Of a DNA stretch of 64,000 nucleotides, positions 1 to 11,923 are shown piece by piece (position 1 is the stretch's first letter; every line of letters starts with the position of its first letter). Made by a program: the position numbers and the translations under genes. Source of the DNA: Lentinula raphanica (Eukaryota; Basidiomycota; Agaricomycetes; Agaricales; Omphalotaceae); assembly GCA_027919835.1 (NCBI GenBank), contig JANVFP010000012.1, forward strand, positions 992,001 through 1,056,000, read 5' to 3'. Below the pieces are notes generated by a model. That model saw nothing but the letters and a program-made list of their open reading frames with translations, had not been told where the DNA came from and searched no databases.

Positions 1-185
1 CGGCTATGCGGCGCAATTACCCCCACGTTCGTCTGTCCGATAAACCATAGATAGCTTTAATCCCGCTCAGCCGCAAGACGTTTATAGAACGCCAGTTTAT
101 CTTTTTTTGATATAGGACCATGTGGGTGATGTCAGGCCTTATAATCCTTCGATGGTGAGTCGAATATCCCCCAACTCTTACCCCC

Positions 186-3100
186 ATGGCGCTCGGTTTC
201 TGGGTTCTAGCTACTTGCTCACTTCCGTCCTTGACGTTAGCCGCGTCCAACTCAGACTTCCCTTCGTCAATCTTCACTGTACCAGGAGCTTTTCCTACCT
301 CAGTATACAGCAAGTACTACAACAATCCTACGCAGACTTCCGCCCAGGTTCAACCAGTCATCTCCGATCCTGTCACGGTTCGTCCAGCACGTTCGTTTCC
401 CAGCCTTCAATCTGACGCCTCCTTCAGCATGAAATCTATCCTCTGGAGTTGACAGACCCGGATGATATAGCTACGATCGACACAAAGGACCCGCATCCTC
501 TTCCTCCCAAAGCTTCTTCATCAAAACTGCTGCAATCCGCCATCGCCCAGGTCAAGTCCATTGCTAACAGCACCGTACTCGACGGAACATGTTCAAAATG
601 CATTGCTGCGATGGAAGTAGCCAAATTCTTAGCATTAGCTGCTCCTGAACAAGGCCCAACCTTTGCCGTCGAGCTTTGCAACTTTTTCAGCTTCTCGAGC
701 ACCTGCAACGCGACGTATGGACCGGATGCCTTGGGTGGGGTTGTTACGCAAGTGGTCAGCAATGCCGATATAGGTGGCTTGGATGGACAGGTATTGATCA
801 TGGACCTCCTTTCGGATTAGACTAGAAGCTAATGCGTTCATTTTCGTGATTACTAGATGCTCTGTGAAAACTTCCTCAGCTTGTGCCCGCGTCCGCCGGC
901 TAGTCCTCTAGATCTAACGGGATGGTTCGCGAAGCCCAAGCCAGATCCTCTTCCAGCTCCTAAAACGCCAAGCGGGAAACGTATGAAAGTCCTTCATCTG
1001 TCCGACTTACACCTTGATCCTCGGTATTCGACTGTGAGTACCGTATTGACTTCCCTTGGTGAGGAGCGAACTGACGTCTGTGACAACGGTAGGGCTCCGA
1101 AGGTGAGCATCTCATCGCGCATATATATAGTGCATTTGAACCGAAATGACCATTCCTATGATATCAGCGTCCTGTAGCTCGGGTCTCTGCTGCCGCGCGA
1201 ATAACTTTAACAAAACCAGTCCTGATAGTCCAGTCTTCCCGGCTCCTCGGTTTGGAACCTATTCTTGGTGAGAATGCATGACGAAAGGATGGATCCCTTG
1301 ACCTCGGTACTGACTCTTTCTAATTTCATCAGTGACTCGCCGTACGCTTTGATCTTGGCCGCACTGGAGGCGATCCCTGTCTTGACTGACACGAAGGATG
1401 CCGAGTTTGATTTCATGTTATTCACTGGTGACCTTGTTTCTCATGATCCTGAGAACGAGCTATCCAGGTACGTGGAGGCTTCGTCTCAATCGAGGACATC
1501 ATAATGAAGATGACTGACGACGTTATAGAGAGTTTGTGGAGTACAGTGAGGTCGGTCCAATCACAGTCGGATTCTAGAGCGAAAGAAAGTCCTCAATCGC
1601 TTGTGTTTCAGACTGTGCTGTACGATCTCTTCAAACGCACCCTACTCTCAGGACCAGTATACGCTACGCTTGGGAATCATGACAGCTACAACCAGTATGG
1701 ATTCACCACAACCACCGTTGCGCAGCTCATGATCTCCTACTTCCAGAGCTCAGGGTTCACCGAATTCACTTGATGCACCGGGTGCTAATCAGTTTAGTTG
1801 GTACGATATTCTTACTCCTTTAATCCTCATTTTCCAATTCCAAGCTGATATTGTTAGGAACTACGATCATGTATCCGCTCTATGGGAACATGAAGGCTGG
1901 CTGAATGGTTCTGCGGTCCAAACTGCGAAAACCCACTATGCAGCATATTCAGTTCAGCGATCAGACGGCTTGAAGGTCATTTCTTTGAACACCAATCTTT
2001 GTGAGACTTGTCATTCGAATCTCCAAGCTCATTGCTCATACTTCCATGGATTCTCACTCGATGTTATAACTTACAAGGGTATCGGTAAAGCTATATTTCA
2101 ATCTCTTTATGGTGTCGCACGGATTGACGATGGTTCAACGGCAAGGTCCAATTACTTCAGCTACATCAACATGACGAACCCCGACGTGTCAGGCATGTTG
2201 CGAATGCTGACCGATGAGCTGCAGGAGTCGGAAGACGCGGGAGAAAGAGGTGTGTTGCCGTCCTCCATCTTCCTTAGATCAAATTTTATATGACAAACTC
2301 AATAGTCTGGATCATCGGACACGTTCTCAGTGGATGGGATGGGACAAATCCTCTCTTGAATCCCACCAATCTGTTCTATCAGATGTACGATATGTTCTGC
2401 TTGAATGCCGTCTTGAGTCTCACATATGCTTTTAATACTCGAACAGTGTCGATAGGTATTCACCTCACGTTATCGCTAGTAAGGAATCATCATAGTTCCG
2501 CTGAACTGGGTCAGGTTTCTGAGTTGGGCTTCACTTAGATATCTTCTGGGGTCATACTCACGAGGATCAACACTCGGTGAGTTATTCATCCTCTTCTGTG
2601 CTTTAACTAGAAAACTTGGGCGGCCCGAATAGATCTTCTATACCAACAACGCCACGAATATCAGTGCCGAGACTGCGCTCGCTCAAGCATGGATTGGCCC
2701 TTCAATCACTCCAGTGAGCTTGTCATTTCTGTAGTACTTACTCATTCAAAGCTCCTGAACACCTCTTCTAGCTAACTAATTTGAACAGCGGTTTCGTGAG
2801 TATTACAATCCACTGTTAGTCTGTGAGAGGATAAGTGTTGACACGACGTACAGAGAGTGTATGAAGTTGACTCTGCGGTATGTGAAGTTCTACTTGATCA
2901 TCGTCGTCAAATCTTTGATCGCTGATTTTCTTTTTCCACCAGACGTTTGAGATCATGGATGCTTTCACGTAAGTTCTCGTCGACATGAAGGAGATCTGTA
3001 CAACCATAACAAATCACGCCCGCTTTCTAGCTGGAAGAGTGACGTGAATGCATTCCCAGAGCTTGACTCTCAGATAGAATTCGGACCTACCTACGCGTTC

Positions 3101-3476
3101 GAGTATAGCACTCGCGAGGCTTATGGTCAGAACATCACTGGTTGGACGGATTCGGACCCATTGAACGCGACCTGGTGGCATTTGGTGACTGAAGGTAGAC
3201 CTTGATGTGTTTTGCGGACACGGACCGACATTTGACTACATCCTCTCTAGCCATGGAAGCCGATACCTCTCTGGTTACGGTAATATCCTCTCTCTTCTGT
3301 ACGATATCTTTCACTGAGTTGTTCTTGTACAGACATTCAACAACTTCCAAGGCAAGGAGTCGGTATTGTCCCCATCGTGTACTGGAGATTGTGCGACTGC
3401 GAAGATTTGTTACATTCGTAGTGGATCCGCCCCTATCGGTTTAGAATGTCCGCAAGGCTTCGGATCTGTGCAGTAA
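186..3476 (+). CDS. Acid sphingomyelinase-like phosphodiesterase (saposin B + metallophosphatase), 22 exons
   Basis: Secreted or lysosomal/vacuolar enzyme expected to cleave sphingomyelin-type phosphodiesters. Exons: 186-377, 428-790, 857-1033, 1093-1102, 1168-1267, 1333-1467, 1529-1550, 1612-1694, 1747-1800, 1858-2000, 2078-2084, 2146-2249, 2306-2384, 2447-2478, 2539-2576, 2633-2713, 2772-2795, 2854-2877, 2943-2968, 3031-3194, 3251-3279, 3333-3476; 2031 nt, 676 aa. Seen: hydrophobic N-terminus (MALGFWVLATCSLP), a cysteine-bearing saposin-B-like region at about residues 115-180 (GTCSKC, LCNFF), then calcineurin-type metal motifs HLSDLHLDPRY (about 230), FTGDLVSHD, GNHDSYNQ (about 353), GHVLSGWDG and FWGHTHED (about 507). 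These are the family's expected ligands, in order. Every intron is 49-77 bp. Two exons are only 10 and 7 nt; both are needed for frame. Family identity is firm; substrate is inferred. Confidence 0.9.
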
Positions 3477-3821
3477 ACCGTGGAAGTGATATTGCGTAGC
3501 TCTGAACTGCATGTAGTACTCTGATCGGAGTAGCAAGCCCAAAAACCGTTGAAGTCACAATTGTTCTTGTCGAAAATCTCGGATTTTGAACAGGAAGTAC
3601 ATTCTAAGAAACACGAGCTGGACACGGGTAGTATGTATGTAGACGGTTTATAAAGATTAGCAACACGGGATTAGCATTGTCTATGGGTAAACTGTAAAAG
3701 TCAATCTAAGGGTATCATACTAACAAAGCAGATCATAGTCTAGTTTAAGATATAGAGTACGCCCTTTGGCGTCCTCCGATGAATCAAAGACAGAACGGTG
3801 ACAATCATCACAGGCATGGGA

Positions 3822-5017
3822 TCAAACCACAATCTGACATCCACGCTGGTGCAATTTGACGAAGATGGGGGCGAAACGAGGATCAGCGAGGATTTGAGTC
3901 CAATCTCCGAAAAGCCGAACGGTATGCAACGACGGCAGATGCGCGATGAGAACTTCAAAATGCCTCTCAAGCAGAAGCCATGTATCATCAGACGGGAACA
4001 TGAGATTCGGAGCTGAATGCAAGCCAAGCGTATGAATAGAGTCATGAGACTCGTGAAGCACTGGCGGAAGTGTGAAGAACAAATGATAGTTGAGTTCCTC
4101 GAGGTGTGGGCAATGGTTCAACGCTGGAGTGATCACATCGCGCACGAGGAAGCTGGCATGTCGGCCGAGTTCCAGGGAAGTGATCTGAGCACCATATGCG
4201 TCCCAGAGGTATGATACGTCGGGAACGGTGACAGCGCCGAGAACGATGTGAGATAGTGATGGGAGTTCCCAGCGGTAAGAAATCTGATGCATCAGTTGGC
4301 CGCTGAGGGAGGAGAGGGCTAGAGTCTCTAGGAACGGCAAGGAGACCTTGCGGAAGTCCATCATTGGGGCACGAGGGACACTGCCAATGAATAGGTATTG
4401 CAGGTTTGGGGTGTTCTGGAGAGTAGCTGAAAGAGAGTTGATACCACCTGAGTGTTCAGCATCGACGTTGTAATTCCACTCTAAGCGTTTCAGTGATGGT
4501 AAAGGGAGGGCATCGGCATCGAATTGGAACTGTTGAGCAACAGAAGACAGCGATGGGGAGCGTGGACGGATGAGAACCTCGAGGCGATTGCACAACTTGA
4601 GTATTTCGACGGAAGGAAGAGGAGCTGGACTCCAGGTAGGAGTACTGGTGTATTGGTAGGGTAGAACAGCTCTTCGGACTGCGATGACTCGGTTAGTTCA
4701 CTCCTCGTACTACTTGGACAAGGAAACATACCGAATTTACCATAACCTTGCTCATCACACAAAGCGCCCTTCAGAGTGCTTTGGCCATGTCCGATGCGAA
4801 CATCCCTGTAGAGGAATTCAGTCACAAGGGCATGCCAGAGCCTGCATACAAGAGCCAAGCTGCAGCTGATAGCAGTGTCCCGACAAGTGGGTTGTGCTTC
4901 AGCAAAGGCGGTGGTGCAGAATGGCTTGTATGCAGTCGCGTAGGCGTCTGGATAGAAAGTGGCCCAATCGAAGATCTCAAGCCAGAGTTCGGAAGGAAGT
5001 GAAGAGGGGATGTTCAT
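3822..5017 (-). CDS. F-box/LRR-like protein
   Basis: Two exons (5017-4732, 4678-3822) joined across a 53-bp GT-AG intron give 380 aa. The N-terminus carries an F-box-like segment (LPSELWLEIFDWATF, then ALVCRLWHALVTEFLYRDV around residues 55-75), followed by a leucine-rich region with repeated SLKRLEWN / LQYLFIGS / FLETLALSSL type units. Such proteins usually link a target to an SCF ubiquitin ligase through Skp1. The class is strongly expanded and fast-evolving in mushroom-forming fungi, so no specific target can be named. It is tail-to-tail with the sphingomyelinase gene (345 bp between stops). Confidence 0.75.
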
Positions 5018-6632
5018 GACTCTGAGGGTTGAGAATCAATGGGCATTGTTGTGATGATACTTATATGTGCGCTGGCTGGCTGGTAGTGTACTGAAGATAG
5101 ATAGATAGATGACTTTGAAATTAGTAGGCCGTGATTATTCCTTCTTGATCGGACCCCAAATATGGCATCAGCCGAATCGGCTCGTACCCAACTTCAAGTT
5201 GGCCGTTTGCGTCTCGAGTCGGATTGTCATTGTTCCTGGACCTCCGTCGACCTCCATCGAACATTTATGGCTCAAAGCAGATGTATGTGATGTTACGAAC
5301 CTCCGATCAATCTCCTCAGTCAAGAGATTTCTCAGAGACTCTGATGAACTTCTCTAACTTGTTATAACTTATCCCTTGCGTTCGAACGTCGGACTAGCCT
5401 GTGAGCTCAGTTCTCGATTCTCGGTTAAGCGAGGGGCAGAGCTGTGAATGGAGTGAACGTTGACCGAGGGGGATCGAGGTTCTGCGCCCAGTGCGTCTTC
5501 GGAAGATTTCAGCCTATATTCGGCATTTTCTTTCAAGTTTCATCAAACCCCCAAATTGTTTGCAAAGATTGTACATAGCGCTGGTTTATCTCTGGACATC
5601 TTGCGTTATCTTTGCACTCAGCTAGCTGTTATTCTGATACTCCGCCGCCTAAGGGTTCTAGAGAATTGACGCGTGAAATTTTCTTAGTCCGATATAGTCT
5701 TCTGCAGTGGGGTATTGGGCATGAAGCAGCAGGATTGAATCTTGTCTATAGTCCGTTACCACAACAACTGAACGTTGCAGGCATCGAACACGTTCTTTCA
5801 AGGTTAGGACTTAATCTGAATTCACAAATTCCGTGTTTCCGTCAAAATTTATGAGGATTTATGAGGATTATGATGCACGAGGCAGCAGGCTTCATTCGCA
5901 AGGGGAAAGGAGCACGTACTGTTCGGCAATGAACATATCCATGAGAGAAGTAATAAGGATAGCGCTCCGATTCTTCATTGAAGTTCATACCGACGCAAGA
6001 TAGTGAACCTCATGCAGCCTTGCGCATAACCTCGGATAAATCCTTTACGGAACGTTCAATTTACCTTCGTTCTGGCTTGGTTCCAGAAACGCGCTCGCAA
6101 AATACACGTAGCAGTAGGAATTCTCGTGCTGGTGTGGTAACTTGACCCTTGAGCTTGAGTACTTGAATCCGATTCCTGAAAAGGGGATGAAAGCCGATTT
6201 CGGGCACCATCGTGCATGCCTTTTTCGTACAACAATTACTAGAACAAGGGTTACACACATTGTTATCATAGCACTCGCATGCCTTGCTGGATATACCGTG
6301 GTCAAAACACATGTCAAGACAGAGCAGCGCTCATGGTGAAAGAAGCATAGTAGAGGTGAAAGTAGGCATCTTCCATTGTTGAAACAGGGAACAAAGTTGT
6401 CGACTCGGATTGCAAGGAAGAAAGCTAAGCCACGAACTCAATGAGCTCGAGCCGTAGGGCGAAGCGGGAGATGGTTCAGGCGAGAGGGTACTACCCTGAT
6501 AACCACTTCATTAGATTCGTTCTCGGATAAAACAAAAATCGGGCAGCCACTGGGCCTAGTTCTTGGGAAGCCATTTAATCCCATTCGAAGGACAGTCCCC
6601 TTTCTCCGGTGCAGCTAATGTGGCTCAATGAG
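5018..6632. other. Intergenic stretch, no supported gene
   Basis: This 1.6 kb lies upstream of the F-box gene and downstream of the RNase T2 gene. It holds only short open frames without recognisable domains. One frame at 6061-6312 (minus) is cysteine-rich at its start but has no signal peptide or splice support. A short direct repeat (gataGATAGATA) at about 5097-5108 is the only simple repeat noticed. Confidence 0.6.
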
Positions 6633-7992
6633 TTACCATCTAGCGTTGGCAGGGTAGAGAGAGTGCTCACAGATCGGCACAAAATCGCCATCGATGACGG
6701 ATCCTCTCAAGTGGAAGTACCAGTAAATTTCATTCAGATCGCTACCGTCGCAGTTCAATGCAGGAATGACACCAGCCTCCGCCTCGAGTGCAGCAGTCAA
6801 AGCAGAGTAAGTGTGCGTCGTAGAGCTACTCGGATTGATTCCTTGGTTTGTGAGCCTGTACACTCAGAAAAATAAGTCAATGTGTATACAGAAATAAAAA
6901 AACAGACCATTCGAAAGTAGGTAATGTCTCGATAAGAGCGTGAGTGTGGGCATGTACGAGGTATGATGATTCGAGAGAACTCACCTTGAACAGGGACACA
7001 ACTTGTTCAAAAAATGCGACAGCCTATCCAACGCGACAAGATATCAGTGACGACACTACGGAAAATCTTTATCCGACCCGAACATACCTCGGCACCCTTG
7101 GGGCTTCCTTCAGGTAGACAACTAGGCTGGAGCGTGCTGTAGCATGTACCATGTGTAGCCCTAGTTGGAATCAGACCATGAAGTGGAGATGATAAGTACT
7201 AAGAAAGGTACCATTCATGCTAAGATAACATCAGTCGAACGATAGAAATCACAAAGATAGAATCAAGGCTCACCTCCCAGAACTCTTCATTACTCCCGTC
7301 GTCAGGATCGTTCAACCAAAACTACAATGTCATTAGTCTGCGTTCTTCAAAAGCGTCGCGGCGCCTCGTGAATATTGGTATATACCTGTTCCATAAAGCT
7401 GAGGATCGAGCTTGCCCCTTGAGCAGTGAGAAGCTGAGCAATCCCGAATGTGTATCATGGTCGATGATAAAATAGCAAAACACGTACACCGGATATATCA
7501 GTGTAGTCTCTAGAAGGATCACAGTTTTCCGAGAAGGAGCCGTCACAGCTACAATGCGGTCAAAGAATGATACTTGTATGATCTGAAAGTACTCGTACTT
7601 GTCAGGCCATAAACCATGAATAGTCCAACTGTTGGTCGGGCCTGTTTCTGGGTTGGTATCCCAAAACTATCAGCCGGGAAAACAGCAAGATTAGTTTGAT
7701 GACGCAGACTCGACAATCATTCACTTGCTTGAGTTTGAAGAATGAGACCCTACGAGTTCAAATCAATTGAAGTTTCAGTGAGCTAATGAATAGAATAACT
7801 CTTGAATAAACCTACACCAGGGGCCTCAAAGCAGCAAGTACCCTTGGCATTGGATGAGCATGAGAGAGGACCGTTAGTGCTGCATCCAGAGCTGATGAAT
7901 TCTGTCCTTTGATTGAAGGAACTGCCGTTCAGAGAAGCAGCAATTGACCCAGCAGCAACCACAGGCTTCAGGAGACCGTTGATAGCAACCAT
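6633..7992 (-). CDS. Ribonuclease T2 family, 11 exons
   Basis: Secreted endoribonuclease that cleaves single-stranded RNA via a 2',3'-cyclic phosphate. Exons: 7992-7816, 7749-7729, 7666-7599, 7548-7488, 7433-7386, 7321-7274, 7219-7212, 7160-7088, 7023-6985, 6927-6908, 6855-6633; 786 nt, 261 aa. Both conserved active-site segments are visible: CAS I as WTIHGLWPD (about residue 77) and CAS II as FWEHEWATHGTC, with paired cysteines (CSTNGPLSCSS, TCCFEAP, NCDGSF, ENCDP). The N-terminus is hydrophobic and small-residue rich, consistent with a signal peptide. Exon 7 is only 8 nt and supplies the HE and part of W in CAS II. The intron 7728-7667 starts with GCAAGT, a GC-AG intron; using it restores the family motif QTQFWDT. 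Normal family length. Confidence 0.9.
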
Positions 7993-8568
7993 ATTGAGCA
8001 GGTGTTGGTCGTATCGACATTGCGGAATGAGGTGGCTTTATATCATACATTGCCCAAAATGCCATGTGTGTGTCAGTCGAGGCCGTAATTCCAGTAAAAA
8101 TAGATGTAAACGTGCGCGACAATATGGAAGCTTGGGGTATAGATGTATCATCGACAGTGATCTTCATCCAACAAGCATATGCTTCGCTGATTGCCTGGCA
8201 CTCATAATGGTCTTGGAGAGCGTTCTCGTCGAGATTATCACAGAAAGAAGGAACGGCCATATGCTATCATCTTCGTCACAAGATGCACAGCACGAAACAG
8301 ACTACATAAATAGAACGGCCACTGAATCCGAGAACCTGAGGAGAGTGTTTGTAAGGGCGCGTACGAACTGCAGAACCGAAGCATGCACATTTTAGGGACG
8401 AACGATGCCCTCGACACGATAGGAATCAACTTGTAAACGGCATGCACGTTCAAGGAGAAGCATCCATCGCAAAAATGTATACTATGTATTGTGCGTAGCT
8501 CCGTAGAATCCACATACCAGGTCTAATGAATTGCATTTCAGGACAACCATATGATTGACACTCAACTG
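7993..8568. other. Intergenic region upstream of the RNase T2 gene
   Basis: 576 bp between the RNase T2 start and the stop of the FHIT-like gene, both on the minus strand. It should hold the RNase T2 promoter. Open frames here (for example 8238-8513) have no domain or splice support. Confidence 0.5.
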
Positions 8569-9285
8569 TTACGAGAAAAACCCCTTTAACCATGCAGCCT
8601 CTTCTTCCATCTCTGACTCTGTACGCGGTTGACGTTTTTCATCCGCGTCGACCTTCAACGTGTTACTTGCACTTCGTTGCAATTCAGCGTTGAGTGTGCC
8701 TTCTGAGTTCTCTAGGGCAGGATATATCTCGTCGTTGTTTGCAAAATGATCTCCGGCTGCTTTTCTGGGGAGGATGTGAAAATGAACATGAGGAACCGAT
8801 TGGCCAGCGGCTTTCCCGTCCTGTGAGATGAGTATTGAGTATGGTCACGACCATAACAAGGAGATTGTCAACCTGGCAAGCGACAGTCAAAGCATCAGCT
8901 CCATACGCGCGTTCTACGACGGTCCCAACGCGTTGCACCGAAGTCATTAAAGAGGCAAGTTCGGCTTCTGTTTGTTGCGGTGTTAGTTTTCGTCTTCCAA
9001 CGTGTGGCGAATGTAGCATACCATGCAGGTCAGATAGACGGGGTACCTTCCTTGTCGGTATCACGAGGACATCTAAAGAGACACCATATCAAGCATTACA
9101 GGAGAGCTGATATCGAGTTGATTCAACCGCACGTCCAGGAACAATTGGCTGGTGTTCACATTATTAGCCAAGATGCTAAAAATGCTTTCAGAGCTGACCT
9201 TGAGGTTAACGATGGCGTAGCTGAGAGAGGTGCGATAAAAACACTGACGGGTGACCTCAAAGGATGAGAAAAAGAGCGCGCTCAT
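8569..9285 (-). CDS. HIT-family dinucleoside triphosphate hydrolase (FHIT-like)
   Basis: Expected to split diadenosine triphosphate (Ap3A) into AMP and ADP. Exons: 9285-9199, 9148-9133, 9072-9022, 8967-8873, 8820-8569; 501 nt, 166 aa. The protein shows the FHIT order: an N-terminal FYRTSLSYAIVNLK segment, then PIVPGHVLVIPTRKVPRLSDL, a helix EAELASLMTSVQ, and the histidine triad in SVPHVHFHILPRK (His-x-His-x-His). Exon 2 is only 16 nt and encodes PIVPG. The C-terminal tail is acidic and less conserved, which is usual. It is divergent from the FAD monooxygenase, 158 bp apart. Confidence 0.92.
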
Positions 9286-9443
9286 GGGAGATCAGTGGAA
9301 GAATTGGAATTGACTGATGACTCAGCAATATTATCCTCTTCCCAAAACAATTCCTCGATATCTCACAAGCAGCCACAAGTCTTCAATTGTCGTAGAATGT
9401 GGCTCAAAATAGAACAACAACGCTCATAGTCTGTATTATCATC
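9286..9443. promoter_or_regulatory. Bidirectional promoter, FHIT-like / FAD monooxygenase
   Basis: 158 bp separate the two divergent start codons, so both promoters must lie in or overlap this stretch. No TATA box stands out. The inference rests on gene arrangement only. Confidence 0.45.
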
Positions 9444-11114
9444 ATGCAATACGGCAAGAATTTCACCGTCGCGATCTGTGGGGGAGGACTTTGTGGACTT
9501 GCTTGCGCAGTAGCTCTTACACGAGCAGGAATCTCCGTAACCGTCTTTGAAGCATCTTCATTTGCACATGAAGCTGGTGCTGGTGTTGGGCTTGGGTAAA
9601 AAGTCTTTGCTCTCAGATATCAATGGCACTAATAGGATTTGTGCAGTCCTAACGCTGTACGCGCCCTGAAAGTCAGCAGTGGTTTTATATGCCAGTTTCA
9701 TAAGAACTCAATGTTCATACTTAGGGCCTTGGAGTATTCGATGCTATCCTTGCGCGATCGGGTCAGCCCCAGCCAGCTCCGAGACTGTTCGCTTTCGTGT
9801 CTGGGAATGATCCTCATGAACGTATATTCGACGTTAGTCGTCACTTTCTATTCAGATCTACGCCTTGGCTGAAAGATTTCAAGTATGAGACGAGCTGCGA
9901 AAATCCAATCGCATTAGCAATATACAGGTCTGTTTTTGTTATCATGCTGCCAACCCACTTCTCAACAGTCACCTAGGCCTGCTTTCCTTGATGCTTTAAT
10001 TGCCCTTTTGGATCCTTCTGTAATACGATTTCAAAAGAGATGCACATCCATAAATATTTCAGCGACCGGCAAACATACTTTACACTTTTCGGATGGTACC
10101 ACTCATGAAGCAGACCTCATAATTGGAGCAGACGGCATTCGGAGTGTAGCTCGCCGCCATGTTGTTGGAGATTATTCTGCAGATCCTCTCGTGTACACCA
10201 ACACTATCGCTTATCGAGGACTCATTCCAACGGAAGACCTCCTGAACGCTGGTATACAGACCGACCTTACAGACCGACCGATATGTTTCTTGGGTTTAGG
10301 AAGAGTAAGTTTCCCGTTCAAGAAAAGACGAATCAGAGATACTTACCAATCTAAGCATATAATATGCTTCCCAATTAAGGGTGATACAGTTGTGAGTTTT
10401 TCGTCATTCGATTCCTCCTCCATATTCTGATTATCTTAGATCAATGTCGTTGTTTTCTTGTCCCAGCCTGATGAACCTCCCCGATCCATGTTACCTTCTC
10501 CCTGGGTAGAAGCTATATCCCAAGAACAACTGAGAAGCAGTTGCAAGGATTGGGGACACGATCCGATGATAATCGTCAATCATCTTACAAATTCAAATAA
10601 GTGGTCCATCCATGCATTAGATCCACCACTCCCAAGCTATGTTCGTGACAAGGTAGTCCTCGTTGGAGACGCTGTATGTAGCATTCATGCTGATCTTAGT
10701 CTGACAATCTCCTCACACTGAACTTAGGCGCACGCCATGCTTCCGCATCTAGGCGCGGGCGTTGGCCAAGGATTTGAGGATGTTCTCGTGCTTGTTCAGC
10801 TGCTCACTCATCCTCAAACCGAAAAGTCTAATCTTGGTGTAAGAGAGCGGTCTGAATTTTTCCGTTAACTGGCTCATGCTCATTGTCAGGATGTCCTTGC
10901 GCAATACAACGACGTTCGTCTTCCAAGGGCGAATAGTGTTCTACAAGGAAGTGCAGAAACTGGTAGACTTTACGATTCATTTCGAACATCAGCACAAGAC
11001 AAAGCCAGACTGCAGAAAGAGTTAACCGGAAGATGGGAAGCTGTTTGGGGTCATGACCTTGACGCGGATGTGAAAAATGCGCTAGACGTTGTCCATCGCT
11101 CAAATGTATTCTAG
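9444..11114 (+). CDS. FAD-dependent monooxygenase (salicylate hydroxylase-like)
   Basis: Group A flavoprotein hydroxylase, expected to use NAD(P)H and O2 on an aromatic or similar small substrate. Exons: 9444-9595, 9647-9671, 9725-9927, 9977-10304, 10356-10391, 10440-10673, 10728-10838, 10890-11114; 1314 nt, 437 aa. Seen: N-terminal Rossmann dinucleotide motif (VAICGGGLCGLACAVALTRAG, shown in parts: GGGLCG and VFEAS), middle segment ADLIIGADGIRS (the DG motif), and the C-terminal FAD motif VVLVGDAAHAMLPHLGAG with QGFEDV. The start at 9444 places the FAD motif at residues 9-35 as in the family; an in-frame ATG at 9399 would add 15 residues. Substrate not assignable. No other pathway genes beside it. 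Confidence 0.85.
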
Positions 11115-11216
11115 ATGCGAGGTATGTTGGTTATACAAATGAATGAAATGTGCAGGTAAAAGATGTGATGGTATATATGTATTCATGAAATTTGCATTGT
11201 CCCAGAAGTCTCGTGG

Positions 11217-11923
11217 TTATCGTCGACAGCGGTGGTCGAGTAAACCGTAAATTTTCTCCATCAGCATGAGTTCAGGACATCCTGGACTACTACTACCCGA
11301 CACCCATGTTCCATTTGGATGCTTCAACAGCGGACCTGCGCCTACGCAACGATGGTTCACGACCACGTCAGCAAAATCCACGATGCGTACGCCTAAATGC
11401 GAGCAAATAATGTGGTGCCCGTCATCGAGGGATCTGTGAAGGATGCCTGCTTGGTGGAGCTTGCAAACCGCAAGCATGATCTCGTCACTAGGTTCAGTAC
11501 GAACGATCGTTAGCCAAGCGAAACCAGACGGCGAAAGTGTACTGACTTTCGTTGTTCCACAGAATAAGTCACGGCCCCTCTGCAATATTCCATAAGCATG
11601 CACCCAAATCTTTCACCTTCGACCTTTCCATGGTATAATCCATAGCACTCGGGGACCACAGACCCTTGCAAGTGCCGCAAATTGTCCATGTACACTCTGT
11701 ATTCCCTATCTAGAGATGCGACGTCCTTGCCGTAGGCCATTTTGGCAACGACTAGTTTTTCCGCCTCTTGATCTCGCGGACCCAAATATGCAACCCGGAC
11801 GTTACCGTCAGCCGTCATGCGCTGTTTGACGAGACAGGCAGTCTGATGTTGTCCACGTAGGTGTGGGTCCCAGGACCAAAGCTCGCACCTCTTGAATTCG
11901 AGCATCAATTCCAAGGTCGCCAT
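11217..11923 (-). CDS. Kinase-fold protein with degenerate catalytic motifs
   Basis: Exons 11923-11547 and 11487-11217 (59-bp intron) give 215 aa; an in-frame ATG at 12109 would add 62 N-terminal residues, and the true start is uncertain. The order of segments recalls a protein kinase C-lobe: GCMLMEYC (hinge-like), AVCKLHQAGILHRSLDDGHHI (catalytic loop position) and VRIVDFADV (DFG position). The usual HRD..N becomes HRSLDDGHH and DFG becomes DFA, and no clear glycine loop is visible. This suggests a pseudokinase or a strongly altered kinase-like protein, a common class in agaric genomes. It is convergent with the monooxygenase (102 bp between stops). Confidence 0.6.

Noticed and set aside
6061..6312. 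Cysteine-rich minus-strand frame (CECYDNNVCNPCSSNCCTKKACT) as a small secreted protein
   Set aside because: No signal peptide, cysteines only in the first third, no splice structure and no recognisable family.
8238..8513. Minus-strand frame between RNase T2 and the FHIT-like gene
   Set aside because: No family resemblance and it lies outside both gene models; probably chance.
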